This document shows positions 25,258 through 38,339 of a DNA stretch of 64,000 bases, one piece after another. The number at the start of each line of letters is the position of its first letter. Position 1 is the first letter of the stretch. The position numbers and the translations under genes are program-made. The notes beneath the pieces were generated by a model that saw only the letters and a list, made by a program, of their open reading frames with translations, made no database searches and was not told the origin of the DNA. The stretch comes from Viscum album (Eukaryota > Streptophyta > Magnoliopsida > Santalales > Viscaceae), in NCBI GenBank assembly GCA_963277665.1, contig OY728125.1, positions 1,711,092,889 through 1,711,156,888 of the forward strand. Reading direction: 5' to 3'.

Positions 25258-26390
25258 TGTAATGCCTGAGGAATTTAAAAGAATAACATTTTGATTGATA
25301 GTATATATGAAACACTATACCAAGAATATAATATAATGTAACACCCCATAAATTTCATACATATTTATTTTCAAATAAATTCAATCACTTTATCCTTTTG
25401 CGAATGACGCAACACCAGGTTTAGAACAAAACATGATAATCTATTAAAATATTATTATTTAAACATAATCATTATTACCAAGCCATTAAACTAGAAGGTA
25501 TGAATAGGAATAAATAAATTATGATACTTTTTATTTAGACATGTATAATACAAATTAAATTGTTATCTATTGATTATAAATATAGTAATAACTATTTGAA
25601 AGAAAAATATTTTTTATAAAAAAACATTATATTTCTAAAAAGAGTTTTAATCACATTTTCAAGCACAATTTAAAATTAATTTTTCATAATTTTATGATCT
25701 TTATTTGATAAAAAACATCATTTTTAAAATTAAAACTTTGAAATTATTTTTGGGCGATTTTTTTAGAAATTTATGGTAATATTAATATTTTGGGTGAATA
25801 ATAAAAATATTGATTTTTATTGAAAACTGCCTTTTACATTAAATCATTAACAATGATAAATAAAACATTAATTTGATTTCAAAGTAAAATTAGTTAAATT
25901 ATATTAAAATTTAATTAATTTAGGATACTATAATAAATTTCATATTGAATTATTATATAAAAAATATTAAACTTTTGAATGTTTTTCTTTGGAAAAATAG
26001 TTTTTTCAACATGTCACCGAGTTTAATTTTAAATTAAATTTTGAAAATTCAATGAGTTTAATTTTAAAAATTTATCAAATATTTTTTAACATAATTATTT
26101 ATATTTTATATTAATGTAAAATTAATTTTCCTCCATAATTAATTGTGAAATTAGTAAATATTAATTACCACGGTTAAGGTTAATACCTGTTTACCGGGGG
26201 TCAAACTAAAAAGATAATTGGTAAAAATGGTAAAAATCAACTATAATTATTAATATTTATTAATTTTACACCTTATATATTATATGGTTTAAAAATATTC
26301 AGTATTTTATTCTTGTGGAATGAGACAAATATGGGGGAGATTATTTATTTTAAAAAATTCCAAGTGTGTCCTCTCCCCAATTAAAAAAGG

Positions 26391-26559
26391 CCAGCCCCTA
26401 TTATCTTCTTTACACACTTAAAAATCAAATTTTTTAGGAAAATAATACCCAAGTAACATAATTAATTTTCAATAATCTTCATAGAAGGAGTTTTTGGCCT
26501 AAAATCCCACCTAGGAAGGATCTAGAGTAAAACCAAAAGAAGTTTCCTAAAGAAGAGGT
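26391..26559 (+). promoter_or_regulatory. TATA-like and donor-like sites of D 5' LTR
   Basis: TTAAAAAAGGCCAGCCCC at 26391 is the decayed equivalent of TATAAAAGGCCCC in B. AAGAAGAG followed by GTAACAT (GT at 26558-26559) lies 167 bases downstream. Confidence 0.5.
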
Positions 26560-26689
26560 AACATCCTTAATCGAGAGTTTTATATTATTTCTTCTTCCAC
26601 ATAATTAAAATAATATTAAAAAATGATGATATAATAACATATTTATCATAAATATACTAATATATTTTAATTTTAATGGAATTAACTAC

Positions 26690-27350
26690 AAAAATCTCCT
26701 TCTCCTAATGGGAAATGAATCCATTGATCATCTGTAAGAAGGATTACCACCTCGTAGGGCGACGTAATTCATTTTCCATCATTCATTCTCACAACTGGTT
26801 ATAATGATGTAATTAATTTTTATAGAAGATATTTATAATATTATTATATTTATTTAATTATAATATCATGAAAAACTTCTTACTTTCCATTCAGTGGAGA
26901 ATGCAATAATATCGTTCATGTGTGCGGAAGACTACCATCTCGCGAAGTGATGTGATTTGGTTTTCACTTAAGAATTACATGGAAGGTAATAATTATTAAA
27001 TTTATAATTATATATATTATATTAATGAAATATTAATAATTATATAAAATAAATATATCATATACTTTCTTATATTACCATGCATTGAAAAAATGATAAC
27101 GTTGTTTGTGTATACGACAGGCTACCGCCTTGTGAAGAAATGTTATTTGTTTTTCACTAACGATTTACATGGAATTTAAAAAAGAATATATTTAATTAAT
27201 ATATGTGATATATATGACATTATATTGATGTTTTATAGTTCATATATAATTAAATATCATACCATTTCACTATTTATGGAAATGAAGATGTCGCTCATAC
27301 GTACGTACGACCTACCGTCTCCACGAAGCGATGTGATTCATTCTCAACGT
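26690..27350 (+). repeat. four conserved boxes in D 5' LTR
   Basis: Copies lie near 26700-26780, 26890-26965, 27080-27160 and 27265-27345, about 185-190 bases apart. The shared core is CTACC-CCTCGTGAAGCGATGTGATTCATTTTC, usually preceded by CGTT-ATG-GTACGAC. A TACGTACG palindrome lies in the fourth copy (27300-27308 region). Confidence 0.75.
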
Positions 27351-30167
27351 TCAAAATTAAATAATTATTGTAATGATGTATCTAATAAAAAAATTTCTTT
27401 TATAACATTAATATCATTATAGATATGATTAAACTATAACCAATGTTCAAGATCTAAAACTTTCATGATGAAACGTGTAGGAGAAAACAAGGAAATTAAC
27501 ACTTGAAACAGTAGTGATAATGAAATATTATTAACGAATGAGGAATAAGATTTTATAAAAAGATCATATATGTTATTATAAATAATAATATGATTGTGTT
27601 ATAAGTTAATAACATGTTTAAAACCACTATAATAGTGGTTAATGAGAACTAAACTAAAGATAAGCATGGGGTAATGGTTTTATTAACTCAATTTCCATTA
27701 ATTGGGTTATATGATCACTTCATTGATTTTGCCAAAATTATGTGTGAAATGATTTTTTTTATTTTTGTTGTATTTAAAATTTTATTTGTGTGGATTAATT
27801 TTTTTACACAAAATCAACTCATTGATTAACACTCATCTCAATGATACAAACTTGGAAAGGGTTTTATCTCAATCCTAATTCAATGAGACACATTCTCTTT
27901 TATTCACCTAATTTCTTTTGAATGGCGTATATATTACCCTTTTATATACTAAATTATTAGTCATTAATACATAATGAGAATTTATGTTATAATTCATCTA
28001 CATCATTCATGTTTACTTATTATTAAAAAGATAATAAAAATGTTTCCTAAAAATCTTTTTTCTTCCAAATTCATGTTTTCTAAAAATGAATAAAAAAATT
28101 ATTTAATATGATTTTAAAGTAATTTTTACCCTTAATTGGAATTTTAATTTTTTAAAGGAAACTATTTTCCATTTTATAAAAAAGTAACTATTTCAATTTT
28201 CTTACAAAAATTTGAATGGAATATTTTTTAAAGTATTCAATAAGAACAAAACATTTCTGCCATCATAAAAAATCAATGTATTGAAGCTTCCTTTTAAATT
28301 TTAAAAGGATATTTTAAATAAAACGTTTTTATTGATGGATCATATTTTTTTATATCCTAAATAATTTTTATCAAAGTGGTAAGTATATTTTTGTAAATAA
28401 ATATTCAAATAGATATTTCAAAATTATTTTCCATCTAATATGACATGCTTTGATGTTACATTATTTGAAAATGAAATTTTCCTCAAGTATTTTTTTATTA
28501 TTTTGAAAATTATTTTCATCAACGACAACTGAATTTTCTATTTTATATTTCATCTAAATTATATATATATGTATCTCATATATATACCTATTTTATTATC
28601 TATAACTTTGATGGGTTAATACATTTTTTATGATCATTTCTCAAATTCCATCATCATTAAATTTATTTTAATTATGATATGAAGAAATATTATGAATCCC
28701 ATTTTCATTCCCTAGGTAATTTTTATGATATGACTTATTATTGATTTCCTTTATGTGGAACACATAGATCATGAACATATTACAATGGGTTCACCTAGTA
28801 TCACTCTAATTTATTGGGTAAATCTTTAGTCTCATGAGTTATCATATATGGGATTAGGTAGTAAACCTAATCTGTTATGGGATTTTTTTACCATGTGATA
28901 TTTTCTAGGTAGTTGGCCTTAACTCTTGTTTGTGTCATGTTTTGTGTTGCTACCAACTTTTAGATTTAACATGATATTATGGTACCATGTTCTTTATGAT
29001 ATGATTCTTTTAAATAATTGATGATACTTATTTTTTATGATATAATGTTATACCTTGGACACACATGTTATGTTTCCTTAATAGTTTTATTCCCATACTA
29101 GGATTTTTAGATCATCCATTTATTTATGTATTTCCCATGTTATCCCATGTAGTTTATGGAGCTCAAATGGATGTTATTATCTCACTATGGAGAATAAAAT
29201 AATTATGACATGATTAATTTTCCTTTTATATAATATGAACTCAGTCTTCCAATGAAACTAGGAATTTATGGTCCTTATGTTGTATTAATGTATATGAATG
29301 TATAAATTTAATGCAATAAAATGTGTAAAAGTCATTTGTCACCATAGTGGGTATAAAAGTAATGGAATTTTTTACATTTGGAACTAGGATGATAAATATT
29401 TAGTGAAAACTATGAAGGATAAACCTATAAATAATACTAAGTATAGAAATATATCCTAGAATATTTGTGAAGTATAGAGTTAGTGGTTTCTAAAAAATTA
29501 CGTCATTGTCTGGATACAAAATATGGAGGTGATTCTGGCATAGATGCACCTAGGGGTAATAACCCTAAAAAAGGTGTACCATGATTTAATAAAGTGTCAC
29601 ATGGTATACAAAAATGCTCCTGATTACACACCTAGTTTGAAAGATATGAGGGATATGAATTGGTAGTTCACAAACTCTTTACGAACAATCATGAAAGATT
29701 TTAATAGATAATGACCATTAAGCTGTAGGATAAACCTAATGCATCTTAGATTGAAAAAAATGTTTCATTACTTATACATCCTATAAATGATTTTTCATGA
29801 ATACGTGGTTTAACACTCTGATTATTATTTATCATAGTATTATTTTGGGTTTTAGTCAATGGTTTTAATATAGAGAAATTATGTTAACAATGATTGTGAT
29901 GGGAACTTAAGTGATTATGAGAAACAAAATTGGATGATGACCAGAGGGAAATATATTGTGATAATTCTTAATTAGATATCATGATATAAGATTAATAACA
30001 TGAACTTTTGTAAGATTTCTAACAAGTCAGATAATAGGAAGTTGGACTTTTATCTAACATTATGTTGTAAGGAACATAAATTATAAATGATTCCACTTCC
30101 TATGTGTTAAGAAGGAGGTAAGAATAAGCTAAAAGGATATCTCAAATGTCCAGGAAGTAGTTTTTAA

Positions 30168-30200
30168 TGTTTAAATGGAGTTATTAGAGTAACGAATTTC
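30168..30200 (+). pseudogene. possible gag zinc-knuckle relic in element D
   Basis: The DNA here (TGTTTAAATGGAGTTATT and on to TTTC) aligns with the knuckle DNA of A (3292-3333, minus strand) if several deletions are allowed. No protein-level knuckle can be read. The call rests only on position and this short alignment. Confidence 0.35.
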
Positions 30201-31423
30201 TAAGGAATTTGATGTATTAAATGCAAGGAACTTGGTTAATTATCTAAGTCAATGCCCAAAACTATGGGTTAGACACTAGAACAAGTAAGGACCAATGTTA
30301 CACCAAATCAATGAAGTAAAGTCTTAAATGTATTTATATACTAAGATTCAAGAATGAAATTGTATTATTTTTTTACTAATGGTATTTTTTGATGTATTTT
30401 TTACCAATGGTATTTTTTTACCAGTGGAATTTTTATCAAATGATTGTGTTAAATTTTGAGACTTATATATATCATCATGTTATATTAGTTCAAGAGTTGT
30501 GTATTCCATCATGGTTTTATGATTTTATGTCTGATCATAAGTTCAATTTCTGAGACACCCCCTTTTAGGTTTTACGTAACTAGATTTCGAGGTGACTAAT
30601 TATATTTTTAGACACGTTTTATTGGGTGGAAGTATATATAACCTTTTGGTTTAATGTAAAGGATTATATGGGAATAATTATATTACATATTTGGAGATAT
30701 AAGATAAATGTTTTTAAAGATAGACACTACTTTAATGAATTAAATTAAAAATTTGGAGTTACTATTGTGGTATTAGAGATTAATGTATTATAGTAGATAA
30801 TTATTTCTATCCAATTTGGTTTTAATAAAGATAGTAGGAATAAATTATTATTATTTTGGTGAGTATGTGATCTATTAAAAGATAATTTTAGTGATTTAGA
30901 AAAAAAAAACTCATCTAAAATACTAATCACTTTAAAAAAATGTCATATTATGATGGAAATTTATTAATGGATGAAATTATATTTTTGAAGTTAGTATATT
31001 TTAGAATATTATTTGTAAATATGTAAAAATAATTCATCAACTCTAGGAAAAGGATCTTGAAACAGAAATATTATCATATTACCTTCATGTGTGAGGAATC
31101 AATGTTTATTTAACTCATCAATGATTCATGATTTTTATGTCCTTAACATTTTATTGATCATTCACTTCCATATGATAAATTATTTCTAAAACTCTCCAAA
31201 AATTATTTATTCTTTTTATCCATGTCAATATATTTACTTTCGACCAATTTTCTTTTATTTATAAACATTTTATGTCTCATTCCAGATGAAATCCATTCAT
31301 CCCTATATCACCTATTATTAGGATGTATTATTAACCCTTTTTATGATGTGAGTTTAAAAGAAAGGTATTTTAAAATTTCGAATCCTTTATTACTACGATC
31401 AAGATTAAATTTAGAGGACACTA

Positions 31424-31441
31424 TTTTTTAAGGGAGTAGAA
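31424..31441 (+). other. polypurine tract of element D
   Basis: The tract TTAAGGGAGTAGAA ends directly before the LTR start. The upstream bases (AAATTTAGAGGACACTATTT) are a decayed copy of the conserved pre-tract motif seen at 53470-53490 in F. Confidence 0.7.
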
Positions 31442-32563
31442 TATAACACCTTGTGATTTTAAAAGAATAAAATTATGTTCAAAAGAATATATGACATGGA
31501 AAAACAAGATTACAAGAGAATATTACAACCTGATAATTTTTTATATATTTATTTTTAAATAAATTAAATCTCTTAGATAGAGTGTGATACACACACAACC
31601 AAGTTTAAAAAAAACATGATACACTATTAAAATATTATTATTTTAACATGACCATTAAAACCTTGTAGTCATTTTTTTTTGGAATGAATATGAATAAATA
31701 AATCATCAAACTTATGTATTACCCATGTATAAAATAAATTCAATGGTTATCTATTGATTATAAATAATATAATAATTATTTGATGAAAAAAGAAATGTTT
31801 TTTGAATAACATTATTTTATTAAAATGTCGTTTAACAACACTTAAGGTGCACAATTTTTTTTTGAATTTTAGAAAATTTATTTTTCAAAAACAAGATATA
31901 GTTTTTTTAAAATCTAGATGTCAAAATTATATTTACGTGAATTTTTTAGAATTTTCTTAAAAGATTACATTTTTATGAATAGTGAAAAATACTAATTTTT
32001 AATGAAAACTTCCATTTAGTTTAATTAATAATATAGTAAAATTATAATTTAAATTATTTTTAAAATATATTTAGTAAATTTATAATCAAAATTTAATAAA
32101 TCAAGGTAATTTTAATAAATTTCATAATGAATTTTAATAATTTTTTTAATGTTTTGAATATTTTTCATTGGAAAAGATATTTTTTTGATACATATGTAGG
32201 TTTGATTATAAATTAAATTATGCTACTTATATGAGTTTAATTTTGAAAAATGGATTCCATATTTTTAATCATAATAATATATATTATCTAGTAAGGTCAA
32301 TATAATTTTTTACTATAATTAATAGTGAAAATAGTAAATATTATTTACAGTGGTTACGATATAAACTGATTTACTAGGTTGTTAAACTAAAAGGATAAGG
32401 GTTAAAAATGTGTCCTAACATATATAATTCCTATTTTTTGGTTATAGTTGGATCTTATATATTATAATGTTTGATAATGGTCTGTTTGGGTTCCTTTTGG
32501 TAGGGGAAAGACACAGGGGGAATTCTTTCTTTTCAAAAATTCCAAGCATGTCCTCTCTCCCAC

Positions 32564-32742
32564 TTATTAAAGGCACCCCTCTCCTCTTCTTTAAACTCTT
32601 ATGAAACCCATTTTTTCTTCCAATAACTATCAAAATTACTTCTTAAATTCCATCTCATAATCTTATAATCATTGGTTTGGTCTAAAATCCAATCTTGGAT
32701 GGCTTTTGGTGCAAACCAAAAGAAGATGTCCGAAGAAGAGGT
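32564..32742 (+). promoter_or_regulatory. TATA-like and donor-like sites of D 3' LTR
   Basis: TTATTAAAGGCACCCC at 32564 is in the TATA position. CGAAGAAGAG followed by GTAATG (GT at 32741-32742) lies 177 bases downstream. It matches 26391-26559 and the blocks of A and B. Confidence 0.5.
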
Positions 32743-32869
32743 AATGTCCTTAGCAGAACATTTCATTTTATTTCATATACCACACAATTAAATGATTATT
32801 AAAACCTGATTATATAATAACCTCATATATTAAATATAATAATATGATTTTATTTTATGGTAATAAAAT

Positions 32870-33530
32870 ACAACCATATCCTCCTATGTCAAATGGGAAG
32901 TGAAACTGTTTATCAGGTGTACGACATACTACAGCATTGTGAACCGACATAATTTTTTTTCCATCACCAATTTTGATAGATGGATAAAATTATATATATT
33001 AGGTTTTTATAAGATATATATGATATAATTATACTTTAATTATAATATCATATATGACTTTTTAGTTTCTATTCCATAGATAATGCGATAATATGATTCC
33101 TTTGTACAATGGACTACCACCTCGTGAAGCGATATGATTCGATTTTCACTTACGCTTTACATGGAAGGTAATAAGAAATAATTTTATATCTATATATTAT
33201 ATTAATTAAATATTAATCATTATAAAATATAAATATATCATAAAATATATTATCTTATCACGCATTGAATAAATGATAACGTCATTCATCTATTGGCTGA
33301 TTACCACCTCATGGAGCGATGTGATTCATCTTTAACTAACTATTTTCACGGAAGGTAAAAACGGGTAAATTTAATGAATATCTGTGATAAATATGATCTA
33401 ATATTTATTGTGTGCAATTAATATAGAGTACTATTCCTTACCCTTTCACCAGTTATAGATATTAAAACATCGCTCGTGCATACACTTGACCTAGAATCGA
33501 CATGAATAGATGCGATTCATTATCCATGTT
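32870..33530 (+). repeat. four conserved boxes in D 3' LTR
   Basis: Copies lie near 32890-32965, 33070-33150, 33262-33345 and 33445-33520. The second has the cleanest core, TGGACTACCACCTCGTGAAG followed by CGATATGATTC, and the third reads ACCACCTCATGGAGCGATGT. The fourth is degraded. Confidence 0.7.
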
Positions 33531-35744
33531 CAAAATCAAGTAATGATTATATGTATTTATCTATTGAAAAAATTATATTTATAACATTAAAATAATTATT
33601 TGAATAATTTAAAGATAACCTATATGAAATATCTAGGACATTGATGAAAAAACATACATAAGATAACAAGGTAATTAACACACAAAACAATAGTGATAAT
33701 GAAATATTATTAATGAATGAGTAATAAGATGTTATAAAATTATCATATTTGATATTATAAATAATAATTTAATTTATTTATATGTGAATAAGAAGCTTAA
33801 AACCACTATGCATGAGGTTAAAGGGTTCTCAATTAAATGGAAGCACGTGGTGAAAGGTTTCTAAACTGAATTTCCATTTGTTGGGTTATATGACAACTTC
33901 ATTGATTATATTATTACAAAATTATGTTTAGAATTAATTTTAATTGATTTATGATATAGAAAAAAATTTATTTATGTTGAAATAATTTTTTTACACATAA
34001 GTAACTGATTTATTAACTCTCACCTCAATAATAAAACTTTTTAAAGGTATCTTCTCAAACACCATTCTTTGGGACACATGATATTTTATGCACTTAATTT
34101 ATTTTGAATGGAGTATATACATCCCCTTTAAATACTATATCAGGAATCATTACTATTTCATGAGATTTTTAGAACCAATTCATCTAATTAATTTATAGTA
34201 ATTTATGATTCAATAGGTACCAAATTGGTAAGCATTTGTGTTTCAATATGATTTTAATAAGGATTGCTTATACTTGAATTTACATTGAAGGTAATTATTT
34301 GATAATATTATAATAAAAACCTTTAATTTTATTGTTCTGTGTATATTCATATATTTTTATGTAATAGTAACATTTTACTCTATTTTTTACTTAAAATTAT
34401 TGAAAAAATATATTTAATAAAACATGACTTCATTTTTCTCTTAGGTTAAAAATCATTTTTCTTCCCAATCCATGTTTTCTAAAAATGTTTTCAAAATGGT
34501 TTTACTATTATTGTTTAATGACATTTTTATCCTTAACTAGATTTCTAATTTCTTTTAAATTCAATATTCATTTTTTTAATATGTTACCTTATATGTTTTC
34601 TTAAAAAAATGTAATTTAATATTTGTTTTTAACATATTCAACATGAACAAAACTTTTCCTCCATCATGAACAATCAATGTTTTAATGCTTCATTTTTATG
34701 TTTTAAATGTTATAAGAAAATATGTTCTTTATTTTTTGATGATGTTTTAGATCACAAATAATAGTTTTCAAAATGGAAAGTATATTTTCCTCAAAAAAAG
34801 TTCAAATATATCTTTCAAAATATTTTTCATCTAAGACGGAATTCTTTGATTTTACTATAATTGAAAAGGTTATTTTCCTCAAATATGTTTTTTTAATTTT
34901 ATTAAATGTATTTTCATTAATGAAAATAACCTTTTATGTTATTTATTTGTTCACCATTATGTATATATATCTCTCAAATATATACCTTGTTTATTATCCC
35001 TTCCTTTGACGGGTTAATACAAGACTTATGATCAATTCTCAAATTCCTTCATCATGATATTTCCTTTAATTATGATATAAATAAATCTTACGGAACCCAT
35101 TTTATTTACATGGGTAATTATTATGCTACACCATATGATTGATTTACTTAATATGGACCACATAGATCATGAACATGTTATGATGGGTGCGCCTAGATAG
35201 TGGTCCAATGCATTGGGTAAATCTTTAGTTTCATGAGGTGTCATGTAATAGAATAGGGAGTAAATATAATTCAATATGGGAAATTTTATACCATGTGATA
35301 TTTTCTTGGCAGTTATCATTAACTTATATTTATGTCATGTTCATTGTTACTACTATATTTCCTATGATACCATGATATTATAATACCATGTTTTCTATTA
35401 TATGATTGCATGAAATTACTTATGATCCATATATTTTATGATATCATGTTATACCTTTGACTCACATGTTATGTTTCCTTAATAGGATTATTACCTTCCT
35501 ATGAGTTTTGGATCTCCACTTTATTTATGTATTCCCCATGTTATACCAGTCAATTTTAGGATGTCAAATGGATTTTATGAACTCGCTATTGAGAATAAAA
35601 TAAATATTCCATGTTTAGGTTTACTTTTATGTAATATGAACCTAGTCATTAAAAGATATTGTGCCTTTATGATCCTTGTATTTTATTAATGGATATTTAT
35701 ATTTAAGAATCCAATAATAAAATAATTAAAATGCATGTGTTACA

Positions 35745-36879
35745 ATATGAGAGAAACAAGGAATAAATAATGAAAAATAAAGTTGTAAAGGATGTGATTA
35801 TTTAACATACTTTAAATTGGATTGGTTATACATGAATAAAAAGAACACCGCCCACTCATTCTATTTATTAATATCAAAACTGAAAATAAAAAATAAATGA
35901 TCATTAAAAACTAGGTATAAATCCTAATAATAAAATCTATACACTCAAAGTAGTAATAAAACTAAAACCAGAACCACATAATCTAGTCTTATTACTAGTG
36001 ATTGGTTTCCCTTTAGAGAGGATTCAGATGAACTCGATGATTTTTCTAGATCTGAAATCACACATAGATGACATTACAAATGAGATAAATTGTCTTTTGA
36101 ACTATACACAAGAATCAAGTATGCTTTATAGTGAAGGAATGTTACCAAATGACACTTTGGGGAGATCCCAGAAGGACATCTATCAAATCTCTCATTTAGG
36201 GTTTTGGAAGGGTTTCATCACATGAATAGATTTCATTTGAAAGAAATATGATTGAGAAAATAAATCCTTAAAGGTTGAAGCTATTGAAACAAACTAAAAA
36301 ATTGAAATAAATGGGAGGATGAGAAATTTTTAACCCCAACAACTAATGTAAAGATAAAACAAAATAGTTGCATAAAGGTAAAATAAATTCTATTTCACAA
36401 TGGTAAGAAATAAATCCCCACGCGTGAAGGAAACAAGTCCGAATTATTTTTGGTGTAAGGTTCAAGACACAACCATATAATGGTTAACCTATAGTATATA
36501 AAGGTAACACAAATCAATCCAAACAAGGTTCATCACTTTCCCATGTAAGGATAAACCTCTTATGTATAAAGGTTAAAGAAACCACCCCCATATGGGTTAT
36601 CGTGTCCCCCATGTATGGGTATAAAAAATAGTACATAATGGTGACCAAACAAAAAAAATGGATACATAAATGTCCTTTAGGACCACACATAATGTTGACC
36701 AATAATTCTCTTGTAAAGGTAAGCTATCCAAAACAAAGCATGTGGATTGGTAAAAAACATGATAAAAAGAAATATTGAGCTTGTGGAATATAATTGGTTG
36801 ATGAAAAATAATAAATTTTTGAGTAAATCATAATTCAAAAATCTCCAATATCTAAAAATAAAATTTAATTAAATGATGT
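35745..36879. other. unassigned DNA between D and the copia fragment
   Basis: No LTR end, primer site or recognisable protein. A 75-codon frame at 35998-36225 (MIGFPLERIQMNSM and on) is open but matches nothing I know. A loose array of GGTTAACC / CATGTAAAGG units lies at 36440-36730. Part of it may belong to the 3' end of the copia element next door. Confidence 0.35.
36440..36730. repeat. degenerate minisatellite
   Basis: Short units around CCATGTA-AGG-TAAACC and ATA-TGGTGACCA recur irregularly every 20-40 bases. Unit boundaries are uncertain. Confidence 0.4.
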
Positions 36880-38339
36880 TATTGTACCTAATGTTATTTA
36901 CATGGAACATTGTTAAATAAATTTATAACATAATTAAACATGAACAATGTCACAACCTTTGCCACACTATTATCTAGATTATTATCCGTGTTTATCTTAT
37001 TGACACACACCATTACAACATCAATAATTTCTCTAATAAAATATAACCTAGTATCGATATGTTTGGATCTACCATGAAAAAATAGATTATTTAAAATATT
37101 TTATATATAATGGATATAACTATAAGTAGTAATAACATAAATAGAAAATGATAGTTTTGAAAGTAACCTATTTAGTAAAATGGATTTGTTAATAGTCTTT
37201 ATTATTGAAATATACTCAAACAAAATGGTTTAGTGGGTTGCTATGAACTTTATGTTTCAATTCCAAGAAATGGGTACACCACAGACAATAAAGACATAAC
37301 TTGTAACTAAAATTTATGTGTCAGTGTTACCAATAAAATAAGAATTAAAAAATGATGTAAAAAAATCATAAGAATTAAAATTTTATCCTTAAAAAAGTGA
37401 AAATTATTATAGAAACGAGATATAAATAATAATCCACTTAATGTAATTCCTTTGGGTATTAACCATATTAGTCATAAACCTACTTAAGGTATAAATAGAA
37501 AAGGAAAAATCTAATACTATCCAAATGATAACATACATAATGCTACCCACAGTACTCTAATAATGAAAAATACTCAAGTAATCAATATCAGTACTTGTGC
37601 TAGGTGATTGAGACAATGAGAATTTTAAGTTTTAACAAAATGAATGATTTTCATGTATTTATAGACAATCAACTTTCATCAATATATAGAAGTAGATAAA
37701 GCATGTAAATTTTAACAGACTTGAAGTAAACACCAGAATAATATTTAATCATATAAAATTGATTATCAAATATTAATGAATCAATTTTCTTTTACCATTG
37801 ACATGAATATTGATAAAAAAATATAGTTATTTATTTGAAAATAATACCATATTTGGATTGAATACATTCATGAAATAATCATATAGATTAATATAAAATT
37901 TCTTACTAATATCACCATGAATAATAATCAGTTTTTAACACCAATATACTCAAAATAAATGTCATGATAAATAAAAAATGAAATTAGTAAATGAATAGAG
38001 AAATTATTCACAATTAAGGAGACAATATCAGATTCATCAATTCCCTTGTGTTGAAGTAATTTCATTCCAATAGGCTTAGCTTTATTTAATTTTCTTATCT
38101 AAAATGTTATCGAATTTCCTTCCAAAATACATTTATAACTGACCACTTTAACATTTGTTTGTTCTTTTTATAATGAACCTGATATGGTTCTTTCTGTAGG
38201 GTTTCATTTCATCATTCATAGTAGTGATCTGATTTTTGGAATCAATATCATCAAAAAATAGTTTATATTTTTGAGTATCCTTGGTTATAAGATATTGGAA
38301 AATTTTCATGATTCCCTATAGCTACTTGATGGGATCTGG
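36880..38339 (-). pseudogene. Ty1/copia RT-RNase H relic
   Basis: Read on the minus strand from 38339. First comes an MNDEMK block near 38210 (start of the copia RT region), then KPIG followed by LLQHKGIDESDIVSLIV (matching the QQEGIDYxExFSPV block), then KT-FLHGD-like DNA near 37940 (MDVKTAFLxG block). At 37088-36995 it reads NLFFHGRSKHIDTRLYFIRE, the near-invariant RNase H tail HxRTKHIDxRxHFIRE. Many stops and shifts intervene. RT and RNase H would copy element RNA to DNA. The fragment starts abruptly at the edge of E's LTR, so E may have inserted into it. The lineage is not certain. Confidence 0.75.

Larger units (their letters stand above)
25258..29343 (+). mobile_element. 5' LTR of element D (about 4.09 kb)
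   Basis: It starts TGTAATGCCTGAGG and ends near TTGTCACC. It aligns end to end with 31442-35744 (for example 25380-25560 with 31560-31740, and 29030-29340 with 35430-35744). An apparent second start, TGTAACACCCC at 25337, lies inside the repeat because homology continues 79 bases further left. It contains a TATA/donor block and four boxes. The flanking 5-mers CAAGA and ATATG do not match, so no target duplication is visible. Confidence 0.8.
29344..31441 (+). mobile_element. internal domain of element D, no pol
   Basis: This 2.1-kb domain holds a primer-site relic (29348-29360, TGGGTATAAAAGT), a leader block at about 29500-29600 resembling 48655-48750 of F (TGTCTGGATA, then TGGCATAGATGCACCTAGG), an acceptor-like AG at 29872-29873, a faint gag zinc-knuckle relic at 30168-30200, and a polypurine tract at its end. 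No pol motif was found in any frame. It is the same layout as the internal domain of A. Confidence 0.65.
31442..35744 (+). mobile_element. 3' LTR of element D (about 4.3 kb)
   Basis: It begins TATAACACC (TG decayed to TA) after the polypurine tract and ends TGTTACA. It aligns throughout with 25258-29343 and carries the same TATA/donor block and boxes. Frames of 60-80 codons here have no partner in the other copy and are chance. Confidence 0.8.

Noticed and set aside
25337..25347. TGTAACACCCC taken as the start of D's 5' LTR.
   Set aside because: Homology with the 3' LTR continues 79 bases to the left, to TGTAATGCC at 25258, which also fits the polypurine-tract junction at 31441/31442.
26690..27350. 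Regularly spaced boxes considered as a CRISPR-like array.
   Set aside because: Copies are diverged, spacers are AT-rich LTR DNA of about 110 bases, and the setting is a plant retroelement.
35998..36225. 75-codon frame considered as a host exon.
   Set aside because: No splice sites, homologue or neighbouring exons could be supported; left within unassigned DNA.
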